From Todiramphus chloris collaris (lineage: Eukaryota; Chordata; Aves; Coraciiformes; Alcedinidae), in the NCBI GenBank assembly GCA_025345505.1, contig JANVCC010000130.1:10922736-10986735 (forward strand): 64,000 bases of DNA, written 5' to 3'. This document shows, one piece after another, positions 46,796-58,900 of this stretch (within the stretch, counting starts at the first letter, position 1; the number at the start of each line of letters is the position of its first letter). The notes under the pieces are model-generated. The model was not told the DNA's origin, ran no database searches, and saw nothing but the letters and a program-made list of their open reading frames with translations. The translations under genes were made by a program, and so were the position numbers.

Positions 46796-46803
46796 TTACG
46801 TCA
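46796..46803. promoter_or_regulatory. CRE-like site TTACGTCA
   Basis: Reverse complement TGACGTAA is a strong CREB/ATF element. It lies in the downstream half of the CpG island, about 1.5 kb after the first donor, so it could serve an alternative promoter. Confidence 0.5.
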
Positions 46804-47245
46804 GGGCCGAGCCATGAGGAGCCAGCGCGGGGCGGGCGGGGGGAGAAAGGGTCCGGCGGGGGGGGGCGGCGCTCGGCGGCCGTCACCCTACCGGTCGTGG
46901 TGCCCAGTGGGTCTGCCTGCGGCTCGATCCCCCCTTCCGCCGCTCTCCCCCCCAAACTCCGCGCCGGATGGGGCGGCTGCACCGAGACCGCGTGGTGTGG
47001 CGGCGTTTGCAACGCGGTGGCCGCCTCGCAGCGCCCACCTCCGCGCATGGGGCTTTCCTCCCCGGCGCGCCGCCTTCCCCTTCCTGTGCTGTTTTACTTT
47101 ATTTTTAATTTTATTCGTCTTTCGGCACGTTGAACGCTTGGCGGCCCCGGGGAGAGGGGGGGTTGGGACCGGGGCTGCCCGCGTGTGTGCTCCCGTGGCT
47201 CCACCTGACCGGCGGGGCCGGCCGCCCGCGAAAGTAGGTCGTCCG

Positions 47246-47268
47246 CCCCCCGGGGGGGGGGGGGGGGG
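47246..47268. repeat. C6-G17 homopolymer block
   Basis: Six C then seventeen G in the CpG island. It can form a quadruplex on the + strand or a short hairpin. Confidence 0.85.
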
Positions 47269-49202
47269 ATGTCTTTGTTCCCGGCGCTGCCGCGTCTCCG
47301 TCCTCCGCGGCCCCCAGCCGCCGAGCGATCCCGCTGCTCCGCCGGGGGGAACGGGGCGCCCGGCCGCGGCCGCCGCTTCCCCTGCGCCACGCGGTGCTCG
47401 GCGGAAAGCGGCCGCCGCCTCCCGCGCTGCGACTGTCCCGGGGGCTCCTGGAGCGGCGCGATCAGACTATCAGGCATCTTTTATCGCCGTGTTTTGTTTT
47501 TCTGTTTTTGTTTTGTGTGCGCGTTTTTTGTGGGTTTTGTTACTTGGTTTTGATTTTTTTTTTTTTATTTGTAGTTTTGCGCCCGGGAAACGCTCCCAGT
47601 CGCGTTCTTCCTTTCATGAGATAAAAGTTGCCGTCTCCTCTCGTACACTCATCTCGGGATGCGTGTAGCGAAACGAAGTTAAAGGGACCTGCCAAACCTG
47701 TTGTTAGCTCGGCGTTGCCTTAGAGCATCGAGCAGCGCTGAATCCCGCCTGCCCCGGGGCTCCCACAGCTCCGCCGGCGGCTCTCTCCTGGCGGGAGTGG
47801 CCCCGGTTCATGCTACAAAAGAGGCTTGTCCCCCCTCAGCCCGCTGCCGAGCAGTCCTTTGGGGCCCAAATAATCATTACAATTGCAAAAAAGACTGGAG
47901 CTGCACCCCGGCGCTGTAGTTCTGTAGGCAGCTGGTGCAGGATACAGCCCCCCTCAACCTGCTGCTGTGTGCCTAAAGCACGTGTTTCATGACTGGACTG
48001 AAGGCAGGGCCCCCTGCCACCGTCCCCTTGTGGGTGAGGAAAGGAGAGGGCCTCGGGTCCTGAATTGAGCCCAGAACTTCAGCATCGCGTTTGTGGTGGA
48101 GTCCAAGTAACAAACTTGAGCACAACTGAACTGTAATGCTCTCTTATTTCAGCAGTGGTGGAAGGTTGTAGGTTGACAGCTATCTGCCTAACTCTTTAAC
48201 ACTGGCAAGCTATGAGGGTAAAGGTTCCTCAGCAAACCCCTTTACTGCTGTGTGCTTGCTTCCAAAGATGAGACTGTTTCTGTCAGCCATGTGCAGGGTG
48301 TGCTGTGAAAACCTCCTCCCTCCTCTGCAGATACCCAGATTCACTGTGTAGTTACAGCTCTTCTAAATAAAGAGAAAAAATTTACATGAACTCTGCAGTG
48401 CAGGGGTAAATGGTAAACTGGAGGCCTTTCTGCTGACACCAATGGACAATGAACTACTCACAGGTAAATTCCAGGTTTCTTGGTTTCTGTGGTAGAGATT
48501 CAGAAAGTAACAAGTTGTGAGATTTTCAAACACCTACAGGCATGCAGCATCCAGCTCCCACTGAAAGTAGGTGGGATTGAGTGCCAGAGCCTCTGGGAAA
48601 AATTCCTCCTCCCTTCTTTCCCAGCCCTGAGATTCTCAAAGAGAAGCTAATTATCTATGTTTGCAGTCTTTTCTTTAAAATTAAAATATCACTGACTTCT
48701 TTGTCAAAGATGTTAAAAGAGATGATCAATTCACACAGGTTAAAAATAAAAAGAAACCCCAAACATTAAAACTGACAGTTTGTTGTCTTACTCATACTGA
48801 ACATCTCATTCTGTGTCAACAAACTCTCTGCTTTGCATTGATTCTTAACACCTGATGCATTGTTCTTTCATGACCAGATGAACAACAGGCAGTCCTACTT
48901 CACAACTATCTTCTTCAGACTTGCACCCCTTGTAGCACTTGCTTTTTAACAGAAGGAAGCAGCTACTCAGCTGGGGCTTGAAAACCAAGTGGTTAAACAG
49001 AACACATGGGTGTGACTCCCTTTCATGACTCAAATCTTTGCCTTTCTGTAGAACGTACTCAGACCAAAGTCCAAGTGAAATGACCAGTAATATTACTTAA
49101 GGATGTGGAAATGTATCCTTTTTAATGAAGTGACTTCAGCTACTCTGCCAAATAATTACTACTACTGTGTAGTAACAGTCCCTATCGGGTATGTTACCCC
49201 TT

Positions 49203-49305
49203 AAAAAATCCCCACAACAATCTACACAACACACATGAAAAAACAACCAAACAAAAATCCCCAAACAAACACACAGCCAACCAACCAAAAAAAAAAAAAG
49301 CCCAA
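49203..49305. repeat. A/C-rich low-complexity tract
   Basis: Runs of A broken by CC and CAAAC units. One of about fifteen such tracts in the window, in both orientations. Confidence 0.8.
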
Positions 49306-52300
49306 AGTAACTGACAGAAAACACAAAACTGTTCAGTGTCTCATGATCTCAAGTGTCCGTGATGCTTTTTCAGGAGCAGGGGGTTGCAGACAGCATCAGA
49401 ACAGCTGCAGTGACTGTACTCTGATAAGCATTGCAGACTGCTCTCCTGTACTTGCTTGAGAGCACCCTAGGTTTTCCTTACAGGGCTCCTGATGAGGCTG
49501 AACATGGTGTTAGTTATGCAGTGGGAGTTGCGGGGAGTAGGGGAGGTGTCTTTCAAGGTGGAATGTTTGCAGGTGGGACAGATGTGGGATTTTTTTTTTT
49601 CTTCCCCCCCCCCTGCAAATTTTACTGATTACTGTTTTCATGCTTTGGTGTCTCCCCTCTGGAGCACTAACCTCATGGCAGTTTAGAGGAACACCCAAGT
49701 GGCTTAGCCTTTCACTTCTCTTGTCTAAATTGGTTAGGTACTTATTTCCTACTGAAGGTAAATAGGCTCCTTTGTGACTTGATGGCTTCTGAAAATTTCA
49801 AACAGAACAGCTTGTGACCCAGCCAGGATGCTGAGGAGGCTCAAACATGGTAAAGAAATGTCCATTTTGATTTCTGATACATGCTTGCCAGTTGCTGCCA
49901 GTTGCATCTGGTGTGTTAAAATTTCCCTGCAGCACAGAGCTCACAGCGGTAACTGGACAAGTACTAGCAGAAGGGTGAGTTACTTGTTTTTGGCAGAGGA
50001 AAAATTCCTGAAGATGTAGTTTTGACCTTTTACTGGTTTTGCTCAGCTCATCAAGTGAAAACTCCACAGGATGCTGTTTCATTCAGATGTGTCTGGGCTG
50101 TAGTGGCCAAATATAGCTTTCCTCCAAGTAAAGTTCTGGGTGGAGCAAGGAATGGAAGTGAAAGGAAAATCTGAGCATATAGGGGACCAGAAGAGTGTAC
50201 TGTATGCACAGTTCTAAGGTTATGGTTGTTGGAAATCGGTAATTCTGTTTTGAGCTATAAGGACACACAACAGTGTAAAGGTGTTTTTGCAAACAATGAA
50301 GTTGCATTTCAGATGACTCTGGTTGGCTTGGTCTCTTACTTCCTTGGAGCATCAGAATATGTATTTTAAAATACGCTTTTCTAGAGTACAGTATTAACTT
50401 ATATTCCAAACCCTTTTTGCAGCCTATAAATTCAGGGGGGAGGTATGTTTACACTGAGTCTCTTGACATATATCAGCTCCTCTGTTGATGTACAATTCTC
50501 TGTCCTACAGTTGATTTTCAGTAGAGGTATTGCAGTTCATTTCAGCGAAGGGACAGGCCCAAGAATTTATTAGCAAGACAAGCAACTCTGCTTCTGGTGC
50601 CATAGACAGCTCTGGAAGCATTTTTCATGTGTGTGCATATGCCTGTGTGTATGCACTTGCAGATGTAAAAGCCAGAGCACATATATTTTTTTCTATATTA
50701 AGGCATCTGTTTCTCTTCCTTGAAAAAAAGAAAAAAAAAGGTAGCATTTTGGCTGTTTCTTAGTTCCAATGAAGTGCTGTAGGGTGGAGTATTGCATGAT
50801 TTTTACAGACAGGAACCGGCTGCATCAACATATGCAAGCTAGGTTGTACTTTTCTGTAGCCCAACTTCAGGGAGTCCGTGCCAAGGCTGTTTTGTACCCA
50901 GAAAGCGAAATACAATTCTTTGCAGGGGTTCTCTTCCTCTCTGGTGATGTACTGGCGGTTTTGAGTTGGACAAAGGGTGCACGATCCAGGGTCAGTGGGG
51001 AGGACAGGCAGAGAGGAAGGTATTGAGTAGTTGGATTGGCATCCTTCTGCTCTCCCATAACCCCAGGGAATGTTTTTCTTTCAGCTTTGGAAGAAGCAGG
51101 TGAGCATGTTCCTTCCGACTGGCCTGATAATTGTGTTACAAAGGGAGACATGCCTGCCTTCTAGGAATTCCTTCCTTTCTATTATAAAGGGGTTTCATTC
51201 TTCTTGGGTGATCAGAAAGAATGCAGAAGGAATCTGGAAAAGAAAATGAAAGTCGCTCAGCTTTTCTTACTTTAAAATCTGAAGGAGTTCAGAAGCTCTT
51301 AATGAGCATCTGAAGCAATACCTCCTTTTAATTTAGATCATCAAATTAAATTTTGCAAAGAAAACTAAGCAGCAAATTCTAGTCCTGACAGGTAATGAAA
51401 GCACAAAACCATTTTCACACATGTTTGATGCGTGCTGCTTTGTACCAGCCTTTCACAAATGCAATAAGCAAGGTGGGGGATTTTTTTCTTATTCCCCACC
51501 TACTTTACTGTTTTCAACTCGACTCAAAAGTTTTTTTCAAGGCAGGTCTCTACTTTTGATGCTGCATTTCCAAAAGTGAGAGGGCAGGGGAAGTCTATTC
51601 AAGTGGCTAAAGCAGTTGTTTAAAGCAGAACTTGGGGGGAATAACAACTACTCCTTTTACAGGTAGACTGGGGAGGAGGAGAGGAAGACCTCTTTTCCCC
51701 TGACTTGGGGGAATACTGCTCCTCCCCCAGTGCAGGTAAATCTCCATTTCTACAGAATAACAACTACACTGCACTAGGATTTCTGATTCTTTGCTGGTGA
51801 GCTGTCCCTTTCACTTCTGTGCAACTGCTGATATAAAAGATGTCATATATTTTAATAACATGCTTAAATTCAGCAAATAATAACAGTCTCAAATAACGCT
51901 AATAACATGTTTAAATTTGTCAAAATCATCTTGTGTAATGCTTTTTAACCTCTGTGAAGTTACTTTGTTCCTACTTGCCATCTTTTTATCTGTCCCAAAT
52001 TTCATGTGGTTAAACTTCCAACAGCTAAGAGTCAGGTGGTATGGTAGCTGGCAGCCTAACTCCCTGGTTCTAATTCGAGAACTAAATTACAAAGCTTTCA
52101 AGTTAAACCTTTTAAAGGGTACAGTCATATGTATTCCTAAGTACACGCTAGCTATTAAGCTCTGCAGCTGACTATTTAATGTATAATTAATGGTCAAATG
52201 GCAACTGGTTAGGATTGAATGTGTAACTGGGCTGATGCCTTCCATTTATAAATGCAGTTAGATTTGATGCAGTTGTCGGAGAAATCTGTTTTACTTGTGG

Positions 52301-52395
52301 TTTTGCTACTAGCTCTTCCCCATTCAGGCATGATATATAGTAATACCATTGCTGACCATTCATCAAGTGAGAAACAGATGGCCACTAGTTTCCCT

Positions 52396-52425
52396 TGTAT
52401 TGAAAGATGGTGTATTGAAAGATGT
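52396..52425. repeat. 15-base tandem duplication
   Basis: GTATTGAAAGATGGT is followed directly by GTATTGAAAGATGTT. Two units only. Confidence 0.85.
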
Positions 52426-55400
52426 TGCTGTTCCTGTGAGAATGGCAGCAATGATGCAAAACAAAATATTTTCGGAGTATGTGTGTGTGATGCCAGTTTT
52501 TGCCAGAACATTAATTGTAAGAGCATCTTGCTCTACTGTAGTATAAATACCAGCTGGTGACAGAGATCATATCATCATCTGGATTTCTGGAAGAAACTGG
52601 GTTAGAAAGTAAATCACATTGTTACCAGTTCTGTGTCTTGCCCTGTAACAGGATGTTCTTGCTGCTTAAGTTTTGCAGCACTGATGAACCTTGTGTCTGC
52701 AGTTAGTCTTAGACTTTCTAAAGAAAAGCACCAGACTACAGTCTTAATGTTGGAGCAGTCAAACAAAATCTAAAATTGCTGTTTGGCCATTGAAAATTCC
52801 CAGGTGAACACACTGTTGGATCTCCAGAGGCTTGTTAAACACAGTATCCTCAAGAGACCATCTCTCGAAGAAGCATATTGGATGCTAAGAAACAAAATAC
52901 ATACTCTTTAAGTGTTTGCCTAGACACTGTTGTTTTATCTTGAAAATCCAGGGGTAACTAACCTGTGCAGTCATTTGATACATGTCCCTGAAGTACAGAA
53001 CTTAGGCACAGAGTAGTTCTGAGTCTAACCATCATCCTCAACAGACCCATTCAGCAGGTCACTAGCTGGACACATCTTCATTTACTTACCACAGCTGCTC
53101 CTGGCCTCCAAGCCAACATTGTGCTAGTAGAGAGAGCCATGCATCTCTTAAGAAGCCTGGCAGACAACGTTGCTGGATATTTGCACAAGTCATCCTTGAG
53201 AGAACACGGTCCTAGGTTTGTTTCTTGTGCTGCACATGTGCACAAAGGAGAAAGGAATACAGTGCTTCAAGCCTGTGGCAGACAGCGTGAGTTAGGACAG
53301 GGGGAGGGAAAGACCTATCCCCTCCATCTATTTCCTAAGCCTGGGGGATCTCCTTAGCATTCAGCTTGTGCGAGTCCTTTGCTGTCAATAGGCTCTGCAA
53401 GGGGTTTAGGGCGACAAGATTTTTGGGGAGTTGACTTTCATCTTTCTTTATGTTTGTGGAGTAGTAATTGCAAAGAGACACAACCTCAGTGGGCACCAAG
53501 TGGTCTTGTGTTATAATATGCTAGACTGAAATGTAAGCATGTACACTTTCAGTTGGATAGGGGTTCCTTAATGGATTTTGTGTAAGAGTATTAACCAACA
53601 ATATTTGATAAAATTTTTGCTTTTCTGTTGTTCCTGGGAGGCTGGGAACCTCATGTGTTTATTTTGCAGTGCTGCCATGCTCTGATCTCCCCCTCTGAGG
53701 TGGGGGGATGTATTTTTACCTCTCTCTGGAGGACTGTGAGTAGGCTTGGGTGCTTCACTAGCTTTTATTGTGGTCCTGCAAAAATGCACGGGATCTCTTT
53801 GCCTCACGTGCTATCTCTGTCTCTCAGTAAGGTAAGCACAGTGCTAGATATGGTTGTTTTGTGGAAGTGTATTTTCAACCTCACCTGAACCTGCTCTTCA
53901 AATTATTTTATTGCTGTAATGATGTGGCAAGTCTTGGCACTGTAGACTGGAGATTTCAGGTTAATTTTATCCATCCCCCTGGAGAATATTAGAATTATGT
54001 CCCTTAGATTTCTGCAGGTGAAAGATTTGGGGACACATCCCTATGCCACATACTTTCACTAGTAACCCAAGTTGCATTGCTGGGACTTGGCAGTCCCTGG
54101 AACTAAGAAGTGATGAAGAGTTCCCTCTCTCCAGACTTCCCCACAGGTGGTGGAGTCCTCTTCTGAAAGTGCTCTCCTGGACATCCTGCCTGAGCAACTA
54201 GGTTTTTCAGTAGTATTTGTGGGGAGGAGAGGTAGTTTTAACTTCTGCAAGTATATAACGACTTGACCTTTTTTTAAGGGAAGAGCGGGAAATCTTGTGT
54301 TATTTGCATGGCTCCATTTAATTTTAATTTTTTAAAAGCAGAAGTTCTTAACAGTGAGAAGCTATTCTCATGGAGCTTCCTGCAGCCGTTTGCCCGTTCC
54401 CTCTCTGAGCCATTAGTGTGTGATAAGCAACAGAGGTGACTGCTTGATCCCTGCAGTGGGGTGGTTGAGGAAAACCTTGCACCTTGCATGGTCTGTTTAA
54501 AAGGCAGCATCTTGGAACAGTCCCATCTGAGTTACCAGACAGATACTGTGTGGCCTGTGAGGACTTGCTATGTGTCCGGGCCCAGTGCCAGGAAAACACC
54601 AGCTTTGCTCAGTTGTTGGTTTTGTTTTTTTGAAGTGCTGTGGGAGCTCTCTTTGCTCAGACAGCTTCTCATGGCATGTCACAGGAGTCTGCACTGGGCA
54701 GAGTAACTGGTGCCTGGGCAGTAACTGATTTGGCGGGGTGGACATGATGTGTTGAAGGTGTTTTTGTCTTGGTGACTGCAGCAAACCCACTTGTAACTAA
54801 AAGTTCCTGCCTGGAAAACACCTCCACTGTACGTTACCTGCTCTGACAGCAAATGCATCCAGTTGTACTGAAAAGGATAGGCTGCTCTAAGAGCAGCATG
54901 GCTTTTGGCTTTTTGATCTGGTGCTGAGTTTGCAGAGCTGGTGGTTGAGAAGAAGCAACTTAACTTCCCTGTAAATGGAATACCTTTTGCTCCGGAGTTG
55001 CTGGTGCTGGCTGGGATTTGTGGTAGACACATGTTGAAATGTGCCCCAGTGTCCTGCTCCCTGGCCCTTTACTAGCTAGGTTTCCTTCCCATGGAAAGCA
55101 GAGGAGGGAGGGAAGGAAGGAACTGAGCCTCTGCTGATACAGGGCTGGGATGCTCACCCAGGCCTGAGAATCACAAAGTGATCCTGGGTCCTGCAGTGCA
55201 GACATGGCCACTGAGGGCTGGGTGGGACTCCACCCTGCTGTTTTTAGAGTGGCTTTTCAGGTATGTCTGCCCAACAGCCTGGAGGTATGGCTGCAGCTCA
55301 TTTAAAATGACTCCTACTCACTTTTGACAAAGTTTGGCATGGCTGTTTCCGATAAACACCAGTGATGATGATGAGGCAGTTCCAGTAACCCAGGGTTCAG

Positions 55401-55811
55401 CTGCCAACAACTTACCTGGGAGCTCCGTCAGGTTCACACGGTCTGTCCTGCAGTCTGTTTTGCCACATACATGGAGCTTCCATTAGCCAAATCATCTGCA
55501 CTCACCTCTGGGTTGTGCTGTTGTACATGTGCCCTTAAGAGTAGAACTGTGCAGTGAATGAACTTGTCATGAGTCCTGCTGGGTATTGCCCAATATTCCA
55601 TCTGTTGTTAATTTTTTTTAATATATATGTATTTTTTTTAATAAGAAAGTCCATTCTAGGTGGATCTGCTTTTCTGAGGCAATGCAGGATAATCTAGCAG
55701 TTTTCTTTCCTGAATTATACCTCACTTTTTTTTTTGCCCAGTGAATTGCCCAGGTTTTTCTTTCATTATCTAATATTGATAAGTAACACCAGTTCCTGGT
55801 TGTTTTCACAG

Positions 55812-55959
55812 GCTACAGCTGTGAGGAAAAGATGTTTGGCTTTCACAAACCGAAGATGTACCGGAGTATAGAAGGCTGCTGTATTTGCAGAGCTAAGTCT
55901 TCCAGTTCTCGTTTCACTGACAGCAAACGTTACGAAAAGGATTTCCAGAATTGTTTTGG
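55812..55959 (+). CDS. SINHCAF: SINHCAF first coding exon (20-base 5' UTR, ATG at 55832)
   Basis: TTTTCACAG acceptor at 55811, then 20 untranslated bases and the ATG. A second AG at 55817-55818 is an alternative acceptor that would change only the UTR. It encodes residues 1-42 and part of 43, including C16/C19 of the zinc finger and [17 protein letters not shown]. Donor TTTGG|GTAAGA. Confidence 0.96.
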
Positions 55960-58900
55960 GTAAGATTCTTTCTATAGTCAATGTCATGGTCAGTCACGGT
56001 GTTATCTGCAAGCTGTGAACCTGATATGGTGTCCCTCTTGTTCTGGAAGGCTGAAAGATGAGGTTAGCAGAGGTGGGTGGTGGGGGAAGGCTGGCTTCAG
56101 CCTCCTCACAACTTTCCTGGACAGAACAGGAGGGGCTGGATCCTCTGCAGCTCTGTACGGTACCGTTTGGTTGTCTGTCATTGCTGCCCGTGGAGAGCTG
56201 CTGCATATAGCAGTGGAGGGTCACGCTTGTGCCTGTTCCACCTCACAGTGCATTCAGGTATTTAGACCCCTCTCAGATGGTGCTTGTTCCTTAGAGGTGA
56301 ATTACTACCCAAGGTGGTAAACAGCACAGGTCCATGGAGGTTTTCTGTGGCTCTGAAGATTCAAGAATGTTAGACAAAACTTGATGAGTAAATATTTAGC
56401 TGTTCCAGCAGGATTCATGTAAAGTACCCTGTTTCAGGTGTTGGCGCCTTTGTTCAAATAGGGCATATCAACATGTTATTAAAATTTCTCATTGGAAAAC
56501 TGTTCAGGTGGAAAGTGAGCATTAAGTAATTAACTTTCCAATTAGCTTATCTTGCACATAATGTTACTTGAAGGTATTGGTAAGCAAAACTAGAAATACC
56601 AGTAATTTCTTGTATCAGCTGCTGTTTTAACTTTTTTGAAATACTAAGAACTTTGAAATTCTGTATAAATTTGTGTCCCTGGACTGTCAACAAAGCAAAG
56701 TTTTCTGTGATAACCTTTTAGGTATTTTTTACTTTGTTTATCTTGAAATCTTTTTCTGAAGCAGTAAAAATTTCCCATTTGTGCTGTAATTTTCCATGAA
56801 ATTATTTCCCCTGGAAGAAGTCTGTGGTGTTGATAGATACTTTCCAATCTTTCTCTGCTTTCCAGTGTTGTTGGATTACCTCTCATCAAAATCTTAGACC
56901 CAAGTGGGACTTTCGTGCATGCTATTAAAAAGTATATATACGTATCAGTATGCCTACTCTTGTCTCAAATGCTTAACTTTGTATATGTAAATCTTTGCAA
57001 TCTTGAGATGTATTTCCTTCTCTTTTTCTAGAAACACTCCTTTCATGTGCAGCTTTATAGTGCTTTGTGTTGACCATGGATTGTCATGCATAAAGCTGGT
57101 GTTGACAGTTTTTCTTATCATATTTCTTGGCTACTGTCCTTAGTGGTGGAAAGACTGTGTGAAGACCCCTTGCCTTGGGGTTTGGTTTTTGGTTTGGGTT
57201 TTGTTTTTTTTTTGTTAACTACAGTAAAGAAGCTTGCAGTATACCAGGGCCTTTGGTCTTGTGCTATCTGAAATATGTTTGCCAAGGTGAAAATGCAGTC
57301 TTAACACTGAGCAAATAATGGCTTATCTGAGCCTGCCCTATTCATCTATAAATTCTTCAAAGTCTTCCCATTTAAACAGGTGAAAAATTCTACAGTGTAT
57401 CCCCTTTATATTTCTTTTAGCGTGGATTAGCAGAACAGATGATTTCTGAAGAAAGCTCATTAAAGGGAGCGAGTATTGGTGTCATTCCAGTGACTGCTGT
57501 TTCTGAAATCTTATCCTATGCTTATGTGGGAGTGTGTTACGTGGTGTTTGTTGCTCATCCTTGAACCTCTGTGAGAAAGTTAAGAGCTGAATAAGCTTTT
57601 GTCGGTTCTGAGGTCTGTTTCTAATGTGCATTCAAGGAATATGATTATTCCTCTTTCTCCAATCAAACCTATCAACTTGTTGAAGAACTGTATTGTTTGG
57701 TGGTAGTGGGTTTTTTTTTTATGTTTGGTTTGGGGTTTTTTGTTTGGGTTTGTTTTGTGGATTTTATTTTTTTTTAAGAAAAAAAAGAAAACCAACTGAA
57801 GGTGATGGGATTGTTGTTTTTAGTGCCCCTTTCAAGGCAGATTATGGAACCTTTTATTTCTACGTGAAAGATTGCTTTCTGAAAGTGAGACCCGTTCTTT
57901 AAACGGAAGTGTGTGAGCACCCCAGATGAATTGTAATGCCTGAGAAACAGAATTTGACAACCCTTCTTTTCCATCAATTTTTATGCTTCTTGCTGTTACT
58001 GTGATGGGGGGGGTGTGCTTTTATTAACTGTTGTCAAGTGATTTTTGATTTTGTTTTTACCAGGCTCCATGAGGCCCGCTCAGGAGATATTTGCAATGCC
58101 TGTGTCCTTTTGGTGAAGAGATGGAAAAAATTGCCAGCAGGATCCAAAAAAAACTGGAATCATGTTAGTAATTTATTTCTCCTACACCCCAAAACTAACT
58201 TATATCTGCCTTAGTTTATTCTGCTAGAGAGGGGAGGTGCTGGCGAGGATTTGGGGTTTGCTATTTTCCCCACACTCTCCATTCCTACCCTCAGCAAATA
58301 TTTCACAAAATACCTACCCTCACAAAATATTTCAAATTTGGTCTCTATCCAAAGCGGTCATTGTTGTGGGGTTTTTTTTGGTTTGTGTTTGGTTTGTTTG
58401 TTTGTTTTTGTTTTGTTTCTTTTTTAATATCACTTGAACAAGCAAGGTGACTTGCTCAAGCAATACATAAATTAATGTTGTTTAGTCCAATAATTACAGT
58501 GACTAATATCTTGTAGCTATTCCCACTCGCATATTCTCTCTAGATACATCTAACTCAGTTTGGGCTTAGGGCTGGGAACATGATCAGGATTCTTTATGCA
58601 CGTTATAATCTTTATTCAGGAAGCTTTGATGGTAATGGGAGCCAGAACTATGGTTGTTACTACCAGTACCTTTATTCAGAAGTAAAACTGATGTTTTATT
58701 TTGTGGTTTTTTTTTTTTTTAAAAAAAACAACTCACAGCAACTGCTTGGCAGACACTCTTTAACAGAACCTGTATTGGCCTCAACAGCTGTTGCTTGCTA
58801 AACTGAATTTGTCAGAAGTAGGAAAAAGGCAAAAGTTAAACTGAATGTGCTTTTTAAGACTGCTTTGCTGCATTTTCGTGCAGGCTCAGCCCCTTACAAA

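Larger units (their letters stand above)
44560..47700 (+). promoter_or_regulatory. SINHCAF: CpG island with the SINHCAF promoter
   Basis: About 3 kb very rich in CG, in contrast to both flanks, interrupted by a 400-base gap. It has Sp1-type GC boxes (44879-44890, 45077-45083), an AT box TTAAAAGG (44980) and a palindromic NRF1 site (45046). A donor GAGCG|GTGAGT at 45235 on the + strand fits a non-coding first exon that splices to the SINHCAF start-codon exon. The length leaves room for more than one start site, or for an antisense partner. Confidence 0.88.
45236..55811 (+). other. SINHCAF: SINHCAF intron 1
   Basis: About 10.6 kb including the gap and the rest of the CpG island. Beyond 47.7 kb the sequence is ordinary. 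It has an A/C-rich tract at 49203-49305 and a short tandem duplication at 52396-52425. No coding exon seen. Alternative 5' UTR exons cannot be excluded. Confidence 0.75.

Noticed and set aside
46787-47668. 293-codon + strand open frame in the CpG island
   Set aside because: GC-rich DNA has few stops. The translation is Pro/Gly/Arg/Ala-rich with a homopolymer-driven Gly run and no domain, and it runs into a T-rich tract encoding Phe runs. No sign of a real gene.
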